Assembly: GCA_964479275.1 (NCBI GenBank)
Contig: CAYZLR010000115.1
Coordinates: 1-9,486 of the forward strand
DNA from: CALLPQ01 sp964479275
Lineage (GTDB): Bacteria; Pseudomonadota; Alphaproteobacteria; Caulobacterales; Parvularculaceae
Reading direction: 5' to 3'
Length of the DNA: 9,486 nt
Positions 1 to 6,339 of the stretch are shown here, one piece after another. The position numbers were made by a program, and so were the translations under genes. The notes under the pieces were generated by a model. That model saw nothing but the letters and a program-made list of their open reading frames with translations, was not told the origin of the DNA and searched no databases. Position 1 is the first letter of the stretch; every line of letters starts with the position of its first letter.

Positions 1-26
1 GAAAACTGAAGTTTTTCAGCTGCCTG

Positions 27-82
27 TTAAAGCACCTCCACTTCAAATTGAATCGGCAAGGTGCTTTAAGCCTTTCTTTTTT
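27..82 (+). terminator. Rho-independent terminator of an upstream plus-strand gene
   Basis: A perfect 11-bp inverted repeat (27-37 pairing with 59-69) encloses a 21-nt loop and is followed by a T-rich stretch ending in six Ts (77-82). This fits a terminator for a plus-strand gene that would end left of or at the window edge; one plus frame has a stop at 7-9. The loop is long for a terminator. On the minus strand a weaker hairpin (6-10 with 15-19) followed by TTTTC lies about 145 nt beyond the ATP-grasp gene and might end that transcript. The rest of 83-163 shows no gene I can support. Confidence 0.55.
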
Positions 83-163
83 CGCATTTATTGCAATTCA
101 ACCGGTTCCCACAGACACGCAAAATGCTTTAGAATCCGATTCAAAATTCGCCCTAGAAAGCCT

Positions 164-1033
164 CTAACGAACCCGTGTTATAATGGCTTGGGCTAGTGCA
201 TCCCCCATCTTTGGCCCTTGCAGGGGGTATAAAAATGGTTCGATTAATTCCAACTCCATCAATCGTAACCTTTGATCTTCGCCGCGCACCATGTCGATGC
301 GAGCATAAAGGGGAACCTCATGCAACACAGCAAGAATTGCTAGCGCCGCGTCGACGTCTTTCTCTTTCGGTGTAACGCTTTCCTCTCGACCACCATAAGA
401 AAATTGGATGCGATAATCTCCCGGTGCTGATTTTTTTAGCAAAGTATGACTTAATGCCCCCTCAATAAAGATAAAACTATATTCTCCCTCCTCTTCAATG
501 GCAGGCATAAAGGGTTGTACCATCATTGCTCGATCTGTTTGCGGGATATGATCGTTAACTGCCAACCGGTATTGACCCTCGGCATTAGCCCCTATCTGTT
601 GCTTTACAATAAGTTCAGCGCACGCAAATCGCTCAAATGCTGTTTCAATTTCCGATTGGGTAAGCTGATCAACCCAGTGTGTTGGCACAATTGCAGCTCC
701 CTGCGCCTCTAACTCGCGCAGGTAAGTTTTATGAATATTCCACTCAACAAGATGCACCCCATTAAATATGGGTACTTGACGATTTATATCTTTCAAAGTT
801 TTCAAAAAATCATCAACGCGGTCACAATAATCCCAGGTGGTCCCTATAATCACACCATTATAATCGGACCAATCAATCGTTTGATCATCCCACGACACAT
901 CATTTATTTGTGCCCCCCTTTGTTCAAAAGCTGGGACAAGCTGGGCCATCATTTGATCATGTTCAATGGCATCAGCCCGTCTTCTTTTGACCCCGGGCAA
1001 AGTCTGCATACAGCCAAGATAGGCAAATTTCAT
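164..1033 (-). CDS. ATP-grasp domain protein (RimK/GshB/DcsG-like ligase fold), 289 aa
   Basis: Probable ATP-dependent carboxylate-amine or thiol ligase of the ATP-grasp superfamily; the substrate is unknown. From the chosen start, residues 1-90 form a Rossmann-like preATP domain (GTTWDY at 64-69). An ATP-binding lysine is likely at K144 (IVKQ). Further family-type blocks are QPFMPAI (173-179), GEYSF (183-187), the LLKK and GDYR region (198-208), YARIDMVR (243-250) and MELELIEP (259-266). The last carries the acidic metal-ligand pattern E260/E262/E265. The length is normal for small stand-alone members such as the cycloserine ligase DcsG. A further Met 14 codons upstream lies inside a terminator hairpin and has no ribosome site, whereas the Met at 1033 has AAAAGGG 8 nt upstream. 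The gene follows the DUF305-LVIVD gene on the same strand but is separated from it by a terminator. Fold assignment is firm; function is not. Confidence 0.85.
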   Translation of the reverse strand: MKFAYLGCMQTLPGVKRRRADAIEHDQMMAQLVPAFEQRGAQINDVSWDDQTIDWSDYNGVIIGTTWDYCDRVDDFLKTLKDINRQVPIFNGVHLVEWNIHKTYLRELEAQGAAIVPTHWVDQLTQSEIETAFERFACAELIVKQQIGANAEGQYRLAVNDHIPQTDRAMMVQPFMPAIEEEGEYSFIFIEGALSHTLLKKSAPGDYRIQFSYGGREESVTPKEKDVDAALAILAVLHEVPLYARIDMVRGEDQRLRLMELELIEPFLYPLQGPKMGDALAQAIITRVR

Positions 1034-1041
1034 CTCAGATA

Positions 1042-1048
1042 CCCTTTT
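1042..1048 (-). promoter_or_regulatory. Ribosome binding site deciding the ATP-grasp start
   Basis: On the minus strand AAAAGGG stands 8 nt before the ATG at 1033-1031. This supports the internal methionine as the true start rather than the Met at 1075, which is buried in the terminator stem. Confidence 0.6.
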
Positions 1049-1060
1049 AAATATACATAG

Positions 1061-1100
1061 AAAAAAGCCTGCCATCAGTTCAACTGACAGCAGGCCCTTT
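1061..1100 (-). terminator. Rho-independent terminator after the DUF305-LVIVD gene
   Basis: Read on the minus strand, a GCCTGC arm (1095-1090) and a TCAGT arm (1087-1083) pair with ACTGA (1079-1075) and GCAGGC (1072-1067) around a 3-nt loop. The two TG dinucleotides between the arms face each other and can form tandem U-G and G-U wobbles in RNA, giving a continuous 13-bp stem. Six Ts (1066-1061) follow directly, and AAA precedes the stem. On the plus strand the mismatches become C-A pairs and no T-run follows, so the element acts leftward. It lies 22 nt past the stop at 1122 and 27 nt before the next start. Confidence 0.88.
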
Positions 1101-1121
1101 CATAACGTTGGCTTCGTCACT

Positions 1122-3584
1122 TTAGCGAAGACGGTTTGCCAATTCACGCAATGTTACACTCAACGCTGCTTGGCGCTTTTTAACATTCGCATTCGTGCTA
1201 TCGGCTTTGATCCGTCCAGCAAGTGTGATCAAGGTTTTTTCCAAGGCTGGGTTTGAGCCCCCCTCAGCTAATTGCGCGCTGGCTTGGTCAAGCACAGAAT
1301 TTAACTCGCTCATGATCGGTTTTGATATGCCGTCATTACGCTCCAATTGATCGATATAAGCCCGAGCCACGACAGGTTCAGCAGGCCAGGAAACCGGGAA
1401 TTGTTGTTGCGGATTAAAGAATTCGCCCTGATTAGCTAAAGCCGCAGCCGCCAACTCATTTTCAGTGATATGCTCACTCGGCATTAATTCCATAATATCA
1501 AGACCTCTAGCGATTTCAGTAGCATAGATTTTACCGCCATAATAATACGCTGACCAATACCCCCCCAAAACAAGGCGTTCTTCATGAACAGGTCCACGAT
1601 CAAAATAGGCAATTTCAAATGGATTTTCTGAATCTGTGAAATCAATAATTGAAAGTCCGCCTTGATACCAGGCTTGGACAAAAATATCACGGCCAGGCAC
1701 AGGTACGACTGAACCATTATGTGCGACACAGTTTTCTTGTTCGCTTTGCGGTGCAGACAGTTTGTAATAACTCTTAAACTTTAACTGACCATCTTCAATA
1801 TCGTAAATTGCATCAGCGCCCCAATCTTGAGGATCATAGGCTCTACAGCGTGGGCGGCTTCCCCCGCCCCACTCATCTGTAAACAGAACTTTTGTGCCGT
1901 CATTATTAAATGTCGCAGAATGCCAATAAGCGAAGCCTTTATCAACGACATCATCAATCCTTTTGGGCTCGCGCGGATTACTGATATCAAAAATTATACC
2001 ATTACCCGAACAAGCCCCGGCCGCTATCTTTGCTGACGGGAACACTGTGATATCATGACATTGGTCTGTACGCCGTGATTCTTGGGTATCATCCCCATGA
2101 TCACCGCCCTCCCAAAGACCGGCCACACGGCCTGACTCAGGATCTGCAAATACGGCAGGACTGTCAATAATACGCGACTTTGACGGATCAGAAACAGGAA
2201 TTTCAATCACGTCAATACGAAAAAGTGCTGTGCGATCATCAGTACCACCAACGCAGCCAGTGAGCTCTTCCTCATCTCTCACCGAAGATGTACCAGAATT
2301 ATAAACAATAATTTTGCCATCTTCGCCAGGACCTGAGACAATTGAATGCGTGTGCGATCCGCGACAAGTTTGAACTTGGCCCACCTGTCTTGGTCTGGCG
2401 ATGTCACTAATATCGAAAATGCGCAAGCCGCGGAAACGCTCCGCGCTGACATCTTCATTGATACCTTGCAATCCACAATCAACTCGGCCCCGCGTTTGCT
2501 CGACCGACATGATTAACAAATCCCCGATAACGGAGACATCTCCCTGTCCACCCGGACAGACGACGGAACTAAACAACTCCGGCATCCCATCGCTTTGCAA
2601 TTGATAGATGTTAAATCCGTGATAACTGCCCGTCACCAGCTTATCATCATAAAAGGCCATATCTGTGTTAGAAAAACTCAGTAAGGGAGAGCGTGTTCCC
2701 CACTCTGTGCCTTCGCTAGATTGTTCATCTTGGGAGCGACTTTTTTTACGACGGGATTTTTTTGCCTTCTTCTTTGGGGTTTTACTTTCGATAACCGGGG
2801 GCAGTGAGATCGGGTTTTTAGGATCAAAAAAGCCAGTAGGTTTGGGAAGCGCCGCAACCAATGTCAGGTTTTTCATCGCTTGCCCTGCATCAGTGAAACC
2901 TGGCTTTAACCCCACCCGAGGATCTTCAGACAATCCCGCCAGCAAAATGTTCATGCGTTTAATTTCAGCCGTTTGATCGCTGACAATATCGTTAGTAAAT
3001 TCAAACAGAACAGGATCATAAGCGGAGCCAGGCTGAGAAAGTAAATTCTTCACCATAGTAAGGGCGCCCTCATGATGCGTAATCATCAAGGTCAAAAACA
3101 GTCTGTCAAAACCCGTTCCAGTTTCTGCCGCCAATGCCTGCATTTGCGACGGAGATGCCATCCCTGCCATTGTGTGTGACATGTCCATATGCTCGTGGGC
3201 TTTTGGATCAGGCACTTTCTCGCCGCGCTCGCGCAGCCAATCCTGCATAAATTTGATTTCATCCGCTTGAGAGGCATTAATCCGGCCCGCAATCTCTTTT
3301 AGCTCTTTACTATTAGTGCGATCAGAAACGAGCTGAGCCATTTGGACCGCTTGATTGTGGTGCGGGATCATATTGCGCATAAAAAGCACATCATCTTGAG
3401 AATAGCTGTTATCAGCAATTCGCACGGCTTCATCAGCGGTCAAATCACGAACCTGTTCCCCGGGAGCGCCTGGCAAAACAATTGGCACATCTTGTGCCAG
3501 CGCGATGTTAGAAATCGCCCCCACCGCCAACCCCATTGAAACACTGGCGAAAAGGCGTGCTTTGCTTGTTGAAGATTTATTCAT
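1122..3584 (-). CDS. Exported DUF305 (CopM-like) and LVIVD beta-propeller fusion protein, 820 aa
   Basis: Likely a periplasmic or surface protein. Residues 1-30 form a signal peptide (basic start, hydrophobic core, cleavage after ALA). Residues about 60-218 are a DUF305 ferritin-like helical domain with its two signature blocks, MIPHHNQA (H75, H76) and MITHHEGA (H170, H171). Between them is a His/Met cluster (H130, H132, M133, M135, H137, M139, M142) of the kind that binds copper. A Lys/Arg-rich linker (268-284) leads to a beta-propeller (about 300-700) with LVIVD-type blades: GLRIFDIS at 386, GIIFDIS at 529, GLSIIDF at 643 and GLDIMEL at 694. Eight cysteines occur, all in the propeller (343, 370, 407, 444, 509, 525, 580, 619), which suits disulfides in an oxidising compartment. 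Residues about 735-820 look helical. AAGGA lies 8 nt before the ATG. Domain calls are firm; the metal role is inferred from DUF305/CopM relatives. Confidence 0.9.
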   Translation of the reverse strand: MNKSSTSKARLFASVSMGLAVGAISNIALAQDVPIVLPGAPGEQVRDLTADEAVRIADNSYSQDDVLFMRNMIPHHNQAVQMAQLVSDRTNSKELKEIAGRINASQADEIKFMQDWLRERGEKVPDPKAHEHMDMSHTMAGMASPSQMQALAAETGTGFDRLFLTLMITHHEGALTMVKNLLSQPGSAYDPVLFEFTNDIVSDQTAEIKRMNILLAGLSEDPRVGLKPGFTDAGQAMKNLTLVAALPKPTGFFDPKNPISLPPVIESKTPKKKAKKSRRKKSRSQDEQSSEGTEWGTRSPLLSFSNTDMAFYDDKLVTGSYHGFNIYQLQSDGMPELFSSVVCPGGQGDVSVIGDLLIMSVEQTRGRVDCGLQGINEDVSAERFRGLRIFDISDIARPRQVGQVQTCRGSHTHSIVSGPGEDGKIIVYNSGTSSVRDEEELTGCVGGTDDRTALFRIDVIEIPVSDPSKSRIIDSPAVFADPESGRVAGLWEGGDHGDDTQESRRTDQCHDITVFPSAKIAAGACSGNGIIFDISNPREPKRIDDVVDKGFAYWHSATFNNDGTKVLFTDEWGGGSRPRCRAYDPQDWGADAIYDIEDGQLKFKSYYKLSAPQSEQENCVAHNGSVVPVPGRDIFVQAWYQGGLSIIDFTDSENPFEIAYFDRGPVHEERLVLGGYWSAYYYGGKIYATEIARGLDIMELMPSEHITENELAAAALANQGEFFNPQQQFPVSWPAEPVVARAYIDQLERNDGISKPIMSELNSVLDQASAQLAEGGSNPALEKTLITLAGRIKADSTNANVKKRQAALSVTLRELANRLR

Positions 3585-3686
3585 GCGTTACGTCCTTGTA
3601 ATTTTTATGAAATGGCTAGCGCCTGATCATTGCTGTAGAATCGATGGCCCAGTTTAAGCCGGGAAAGAAGGATTGTAAAACCCGTG

Positions 3687-3702
3687 CAATATCCCCCAAT
3701 AT
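3687..3702. repeat. Tandem CAATAT half-sites, 10 bp apart
   Basis: CAATAT occurs at 3687-3692 and again at 3697-3702, separated by four Cs. The 10-bp period would place both copies on the same face of the helix, as for tandem half-sites of response regulators. The repeat sits just downstream of the predicted start of leftward transcription, where binding could block it. No regulator can be named. Confidence 0.3.
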
Positions 3703-3714
3703 GAGAGAGAACAG

Positions 3715-3739
3715 CGCGATAAGGTATTATAAAATCGCG
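3715..3739. promoter_or_regulatory. Inverted repeat CGCGAT-N13-ATCGCG straddling the -10 box
   Basis: Perfect 6-bp arms at 3715-3720 and 3734-3739 flank the TATAAT at 3726-3731. The right arm is part of the 8-bp palindrome ATCGCGAT (3734-3741), and a further ATCGCGC copy lies at 3778-3784, inverted relative to GCGCGAT at 3714-3720. The placement suits a repressor operator for the DUF305-LVIVD gene. This is inference from symmetry and position only. Confidence 0.35.
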
Positions 3740-3756
3740 ATCATTGAATGAAACAA
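3726..3756 (-). promoter_or_regulatory. Candidate promoter of the DUF305-LVIVD gene
   Basis: The minus strand carries a perfect TATAAT (3731-3726). The best -35-like hexamer upstream is TTGTTT (3756-3751) with a long 19-nt spacer and a weak match, so an activator may be needed. Transcription would start near 3719 and give a leader of about 135 nt before the ATG at 3584. Confidence 0.45.
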
Positions 3757-3800
3757 CTGCAAAGCACCTTAGCTCCCATCGCGCTTGCAACATAGGCTCG

Positions 3801-3811
3801 CACTATTAGTG
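3801..3811. repeat. 11-bp palindrome CACTA-T-TAGTG
   Basis: Perfect 5-bp arms around a single central base, in the middle of the divergent region and about 75 nt upstream of the small leader ORF. It could be an operator for the rightward genes. A palindrome this short can also arise by chance. Confidence 0.25.
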
Positions 3812-3886
3812 TTAATTTGAAGGGGCGGGCTGATCAAAGTCACGCTCTGATAAAACTTACAGTGTTGAGGTTTGGTTAGGAATTGA

Positions 3887-4006
3887 ATGATGAAAATAGT
3901 GAACCCAAGATACAGCTATCTTCATTGTACAGTCTGCAAAGACAGGCTACCTTGTAATTATGGTCGCACTCCATACCGATCAATAATGAAACAGGGCCGC
4001 CAATGA
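3887..4006 (+). CDS. Possible 39-residue Cys-containing leader ORF coupled to the hydrolase gene
   Basis: A short reading frame begins with two adjacent ATG codons (3887 and 3890). AGGA at 3878-3881 lies 5 and 8 nt upstream of them, a better ribosome site than the next gene has. It ends in TGA at 4004-4006, which overlaps the hydrolase ATG at 4003-4005 as ATGA, the usual arrangement for translational coupling. The peptide has no signal sequence, is basic, and has three cysteines in a CTVC-then-C pattern (C14, C17, C23). Its DNA holds small hairpins at 3907-3922 (6-bp stem) and 3959-3975 (5-bp stem). It may be a regulatory leader peptide, or a chance ORF in an untranslated leader. No family recognised. 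Confidence 0.38.
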   Translation: MMKIVNPRYSYLHCTVCKDRLPCNYGRTPYRSIMKQGRQ

Positions 4007-5025
4007 AATCGTTATTAAAACTCATTCTATCATTTTCTGTAATGGTTTTTGCACTTACCGCTTGCAGTACGGGAGAACGGACACAAATCGGCGACAATAC
4101 GCTGAGCTTTTACGATCCCCCAGCAACTTATCAAGATCATCGCAGCCAACAAAAATTGTTTTCAACCTTCAATGGCAATATTGCCTACACAGATCATGGC
4201 CACCGTCAAAATCAAACTGGTGAGGAAAAACAGTCTCCTCAAGTGCTGGTCTTGCTTCACGGTGTACCGACATCATCATGGATGTATCGGAAAATTATTC
4301 CAGGACTTCAACAAAATATCCGGGTAATTAGCATTGATCTTCTGGGTTATGGCAGTAGCGATAAACCCAAAAACGGCGATGAACCTTATTCACATGCCCT
4401 TCAAGCGGCACGGGTCGAGGCGCTCCTTTCCCATCTTGAAATAGAGAAATTTTCTTTGCTCATGCATGATATGGGCGGCCTCGTCGCATGGGAAATTTTG
4501 CGCAACCAAGCCGAAAATGTTTCTCACCTCATTGTATTAAACACGATTATTAATAAAGAAGGATTCAATAACCCTAATATCAATGCAGGTTTTTTTACGC
4601 GCCAAATGATGAAGGCTTATCGAAGTCCGTTAACCAGCGCCGCGATTCTTAAAAAAACATTTGATGATCTTGGCCTGGTTGACGAGTATGAACTGACTGA
4701 GACGGAATGTTATGGCTATGTTGCTCCTATGAAAGAAGGGAGTGATCCCGCGCTGTATGCATTTTTCACACAACTTAATCCTTCGCTGTTTACTCGTCTC
4801 AATGAAAACAAAACCCTTTTAAATAACTATCAAGGGAACACATTAGTACTGTGGGGGGCAAAAGACACCACGCTGACCACAAAACAAATTCCAGTTTTAC
4901 AAAAAATGCTTGCTGTTCCAAATGAAAATATTCATATCTACCCAGATAATGCACATTTTCTAGCAGAAGAAATTCCCGACGAAATTATCAAGCAAGTCAA
5001 TGCATTTTTAGGCGCTACATTATAA
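4003..5025 (+). CDS. Lipoprotein alpha/beta hydrolase, haloalkane dehalogenase/epoxide hydrolase-like, 340 aa
   Basis: Membrane-anchored hydrolase facing the periplasm or cell surface. Residues 1-20 are a lipoprotein signal ending in the lipobox LTAC with lipidated C21; Ser at +2 favours the outer membrane. An alpha/beta-hydrolase fold follows: oxyanion-hole motif HGVPT (86-90), DLLGYGSSD (112-120), nucleophile elbow HDMGG (155-159) with D156, acid D288 in WGAKD, and base H318 in NAHFLAEE. An Asp nucleophile fits the dehalogenase/epoxide hydrolase branch rather than esterases. However, the Trp that follows the nucleophile in haloalkane dehalogenases is Met157, and the Asn of their HGNP motif is Val88. 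The two usual halide-stabilising residues are therefore absent, and dehalogenation should not be assumed. The ribosome site (AGGG, 6 nt upstream) is modest. The start overlaps a possible leader ORF. The YffB-like gene follows 29 nt downstream and is probably co-transcribed. Confidence 0.88.
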   Translation: MKSLLKLILSFSVMVFALTACSTGERTQIGDNTLSFYDPPATYQDHRSQQKLFSTFNGNIAYTDHGHRQNQTGEEKQSPQVLVLLHGVPTSSWMYRKIIPGLQQNIRVISIDLLGYGSSDKPKNGDEPYSHALQAARVEALLSHLEIEKFSLLMHDMGGLVAWEILRNQAENVSHLIVLNTIINKEGFNNPNINAGFFTRQMMKAYRSPLTSAAILKKTFDDLGLVDEYELTETECYGYVAPMKEGSDPALYAFFTQLNPSLFTRLNENKTLLNNYQGNTLVLWGAKDTTLTTKQIPVLQKMLAVPNENIHIYPDNAHFLAEEIPDEIIKQVNAFLGATL

Positions 5026-5054
5026 TTTTTTAAAAAGACAAGAGTAAAATCAGA

Positions 5055-5393
5055 ATGAAGTTATACGGATTAAAAAATTGTGACACGTGCCGTAAGGCCC
5101 TCAAGGCTCTTGAAGCTTCGGGAAAAAAAGTAACGTTTCTTGATGTGCGCGCAGAACCGATTACAAATGCCCAGCTAAATCAGTGGAGCAAGGCCGCAGG
5201 ATGGGAAAAAATCCTCAACACTCGCTCGACAACATGGCGCGCGCTTACTGACCAGGAAAAAACGGATGTTTGTGAAAAAAAGGCGATAAACTTAATGGGC
5301 GAGCATCCCACTCTCATCAAACGCCCCGTTATTGAGGCCGATGGCGCGATCACCATTGGCTGGACAAAAGACATTCAGGCCAAATATTTATAG
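5055..5393 (+). CDS. ArsC/Spx-superfamily thioredoxin-fold protein, YffB type, 112 aa
   Basis: Small cytoplasmic thioredoxin-fold protein of the arsenate reductase (ArsC/Spx) superfamily. The N-terminal LYGLKNCDTCRKA block (3-15) carries the conserved Cys (C9) and here a CxxC pair (C9, C12); E. coli YffB, as I recall its sequence, has only the first Cys. The NTRSTTWR block (55-62) and the LIKRPVI block (87-93, conserved Arg90) match the YffB subgroup closely, and the length is typical. YffB-type proteins are poorly characterised and thought to be glutathione- or thiol-dependent reductases. True arsenate reduction is not supported, as no ars genes are nearby. The ribosome site is weak, consistent with translation after the hydrolase gene 29 nt upstream. 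The gene ends 5 nt from the convergent TrmJ-like gene, with no terminator visible between them. Confidence 0.87.
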   Translation: MKLYGLKNCDTCRKALKALEASGKKVTFLDVRAEPITNAQLNQWSKAAGWEKILNTRSTTWRALTDQEKTDVCEKKAINLMGEHPTLIKRPVIEADGAITIGWTKDIQAKYL

Positions 5394-5398
5394 GCATT

Positions 5399-6244
5399 TT
5401 ATTTTACAGCTCGCCCTCGTCCCTTCGCTAGAGCTTTGATTACACCGCGCATGGTTTGTACTTCGATGTGCGTTAACCCCGCTCGCGTCAAAGCTGTGGT
5501 CAAGTTTCTCAACATCAGAGGTTTTTTCTCTGGCGGATAGAAAAAACCAGCCGCCTCCAACTCTTCTTCAAGATGGGTCATCATCCTATCAAGCTCAAGA
5601 CGAGGGGCTGCCGGTTCTCTGTCTAACGGGCTTTCAAAGGCATCAAGCCCACTCGCCTGCCCCCATTCATACGCCATCAACAAAACAGCTTGTGCAAGAT
5701 TAAGGGAAGCAAAGTCTGGATTAACCGGAATTGAGATCACGCCATCAGATTTTTTGATATGCTCTGCACTCAAGCCCGCACGCTCGCCGCCAAATAATAC
5801 TGCAACGCGGGAGGAGTGCCCGCAAGTCTCGGCACCTTCTTGGCCAGGGCGCAGCATTTTTTCGCGTAGTTTTTGTACCGCAAGAGCAGGCGTGAAGACT
5901 GGTAATCTCGCTTCCCTTGGCCGCGCCGTTGTTGCCAAAACGAAAGACAGGTCCGCTAGGGCTTGATCCAACGTCTCAAAAACCTGTGCATGATCAATCA
6001 CAATCGACGCACCCGCGGCCATAGCCTTTGCCGCCGGGTTAGGCCAACCATCGCGCGGTGCCACGAGTCGCAAGCCTGCAATCCCGAAATTCAACATGGC
6101 TCGGGCAGCCGCGCCTATATTTTCGCCCATCTGCGGCTCAACCAACACAAATACAGGCGCCGGCGATAAGCTTCCCAGCGCCGCTCCCGTACCTCGCCGT
6201 CCTCGCTCGATCGGCCTTTTTATGCTCGAATCATTTTTTTCCAT
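5399..6244 (-). CDS. trmJ: TrmJ-like tRNA/rRNA 2'-O-methyltransferase (SPOUT, TrmH family group 1), 281 aa
   Basis: SAM-dependent RNA ribose methyltransferase; TrmJ methylates the 2'-hydroxyl of nucleotide 32 in the tRNA anticodon loop. The SPOUT motifs are in order: motif 1 NIGAAARAM (42-50), TTARPR (105-110), motif 2 FGGERAGL (151-158) and motif 3 SLNLAQAV (180-187). Together these build the trefoil knot that holds SAM. The C-terminal part (about 215-275) is helical, as in TrmJ. The first 28 residues are basic and polar and precede the core strand VFVLVEP, a modest N-terminal extension. The start is the only ATG between an in-frame upstream TAG and the core. The nearest SD-like AGGA lies about 16 nt upstream, so initiation may be weak. 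The gene is divergent from icd (139 bp between starts) and convergent with the YffB-like gene. The family is clear; the exact target nucleotide is inferred. Confidence 0.9.
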   Translation of the reverse strand: MEKNDSSIKRPIERGRRGTGAALGSLSPAPVFVLVEPQMGENIGAAARAMLNFGIAGLRLVAPRDGWPNPAAKAMAAGASIVIDHAQVFETLDQALADLSFVLATTARPREARLPVFTPALAVQKLREKMLRPGQEGAETCGHSSRVAVLFGGERAGLSAEHIKKSDGVISIPVNPDFASLNLAQAVLLMAYEWGQASGLDAFESPLDREPAAPRLELDRMMTHLEEELEAAGFFYPPEKKPLMLRNLTTALTRAGLTHIEVQTMRGVIKALAKGRGRAVK

Positions 6245-6339
6245 GCTGATGCGATTATGATCCTATTTGCGCCCAAAGTCGTTATGCCGGGCTTCCACTT
6301 CCTTGCTCACAATGCTATAGCCCGCCTCAACATAAAAGC

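Larger units (their letters stand above)
3585..4002. other. Divergent intergenic control region
   Basis: This 418-bp stretch separates the start of the DUF305-LVIVD gene from the start of the lipoprotein hydrolase. Its left half holds a minus-strand promoter candidate with a roughly 135-nt leader, a short leader hairpin (CCCGG with CTGGG, 3663-3648), tandem CAATAT repeats and an inverted repeat around the -10 box. Its centre holds a CACTA/TAGTG palindrome. Its right part (3887-4006) holds a possible small leader ORF. I found no convincing -35/-10 pair for rightward transcription, although one must exist upstream of about 3878 if the leader ORF is real. Confidence 0.6.

Noticed and set aside
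3..167. Open plus-strand frame from the window edge to TAA at 165-167, with its stop overlapping the ATP-grasp stop by a few bases
   Set aside because: It has no Met and would run through a good terminator hairpin (27-82); a second plus frame is also open here, so openness is not informative over this length. It could still be the tail of an upstream gene.
1034..1075. N-terminal extension of the ATP-grasp protein to the Met at 1075
   Set aside because: That codon lies inside the terminator stem with no ribosome site, and the extension precedes a normal family start.
3761..3770. Decamer shared with 58-67 (AAGGTGCTTT on the other strand)
   Set aside because: Only two occurrences, one inside a terminator stem; a chance match is the simplest explanation.
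3605..3793. 62-residue minus-strand ORF upstream of the DUF305-LVIVD gene
   Set aside because: It has no ribosome site, overlaps the predicted promoter and operator, and has a composition unlike a protein.
3876..4097. 73-residue minus-strand ORF over the hydrolase start
   Set aside because: It is antisense to the lipoprotein signal sequence and the leader ORF, and has no ribosome site or family.
5055..5393. Arsenate reductase function for the ArsC-family protein
   Set aside because: The NTRSTTWR and LIKRP blocks fit the YffB subgroup, and there are no arsenic resistance genes in the window.
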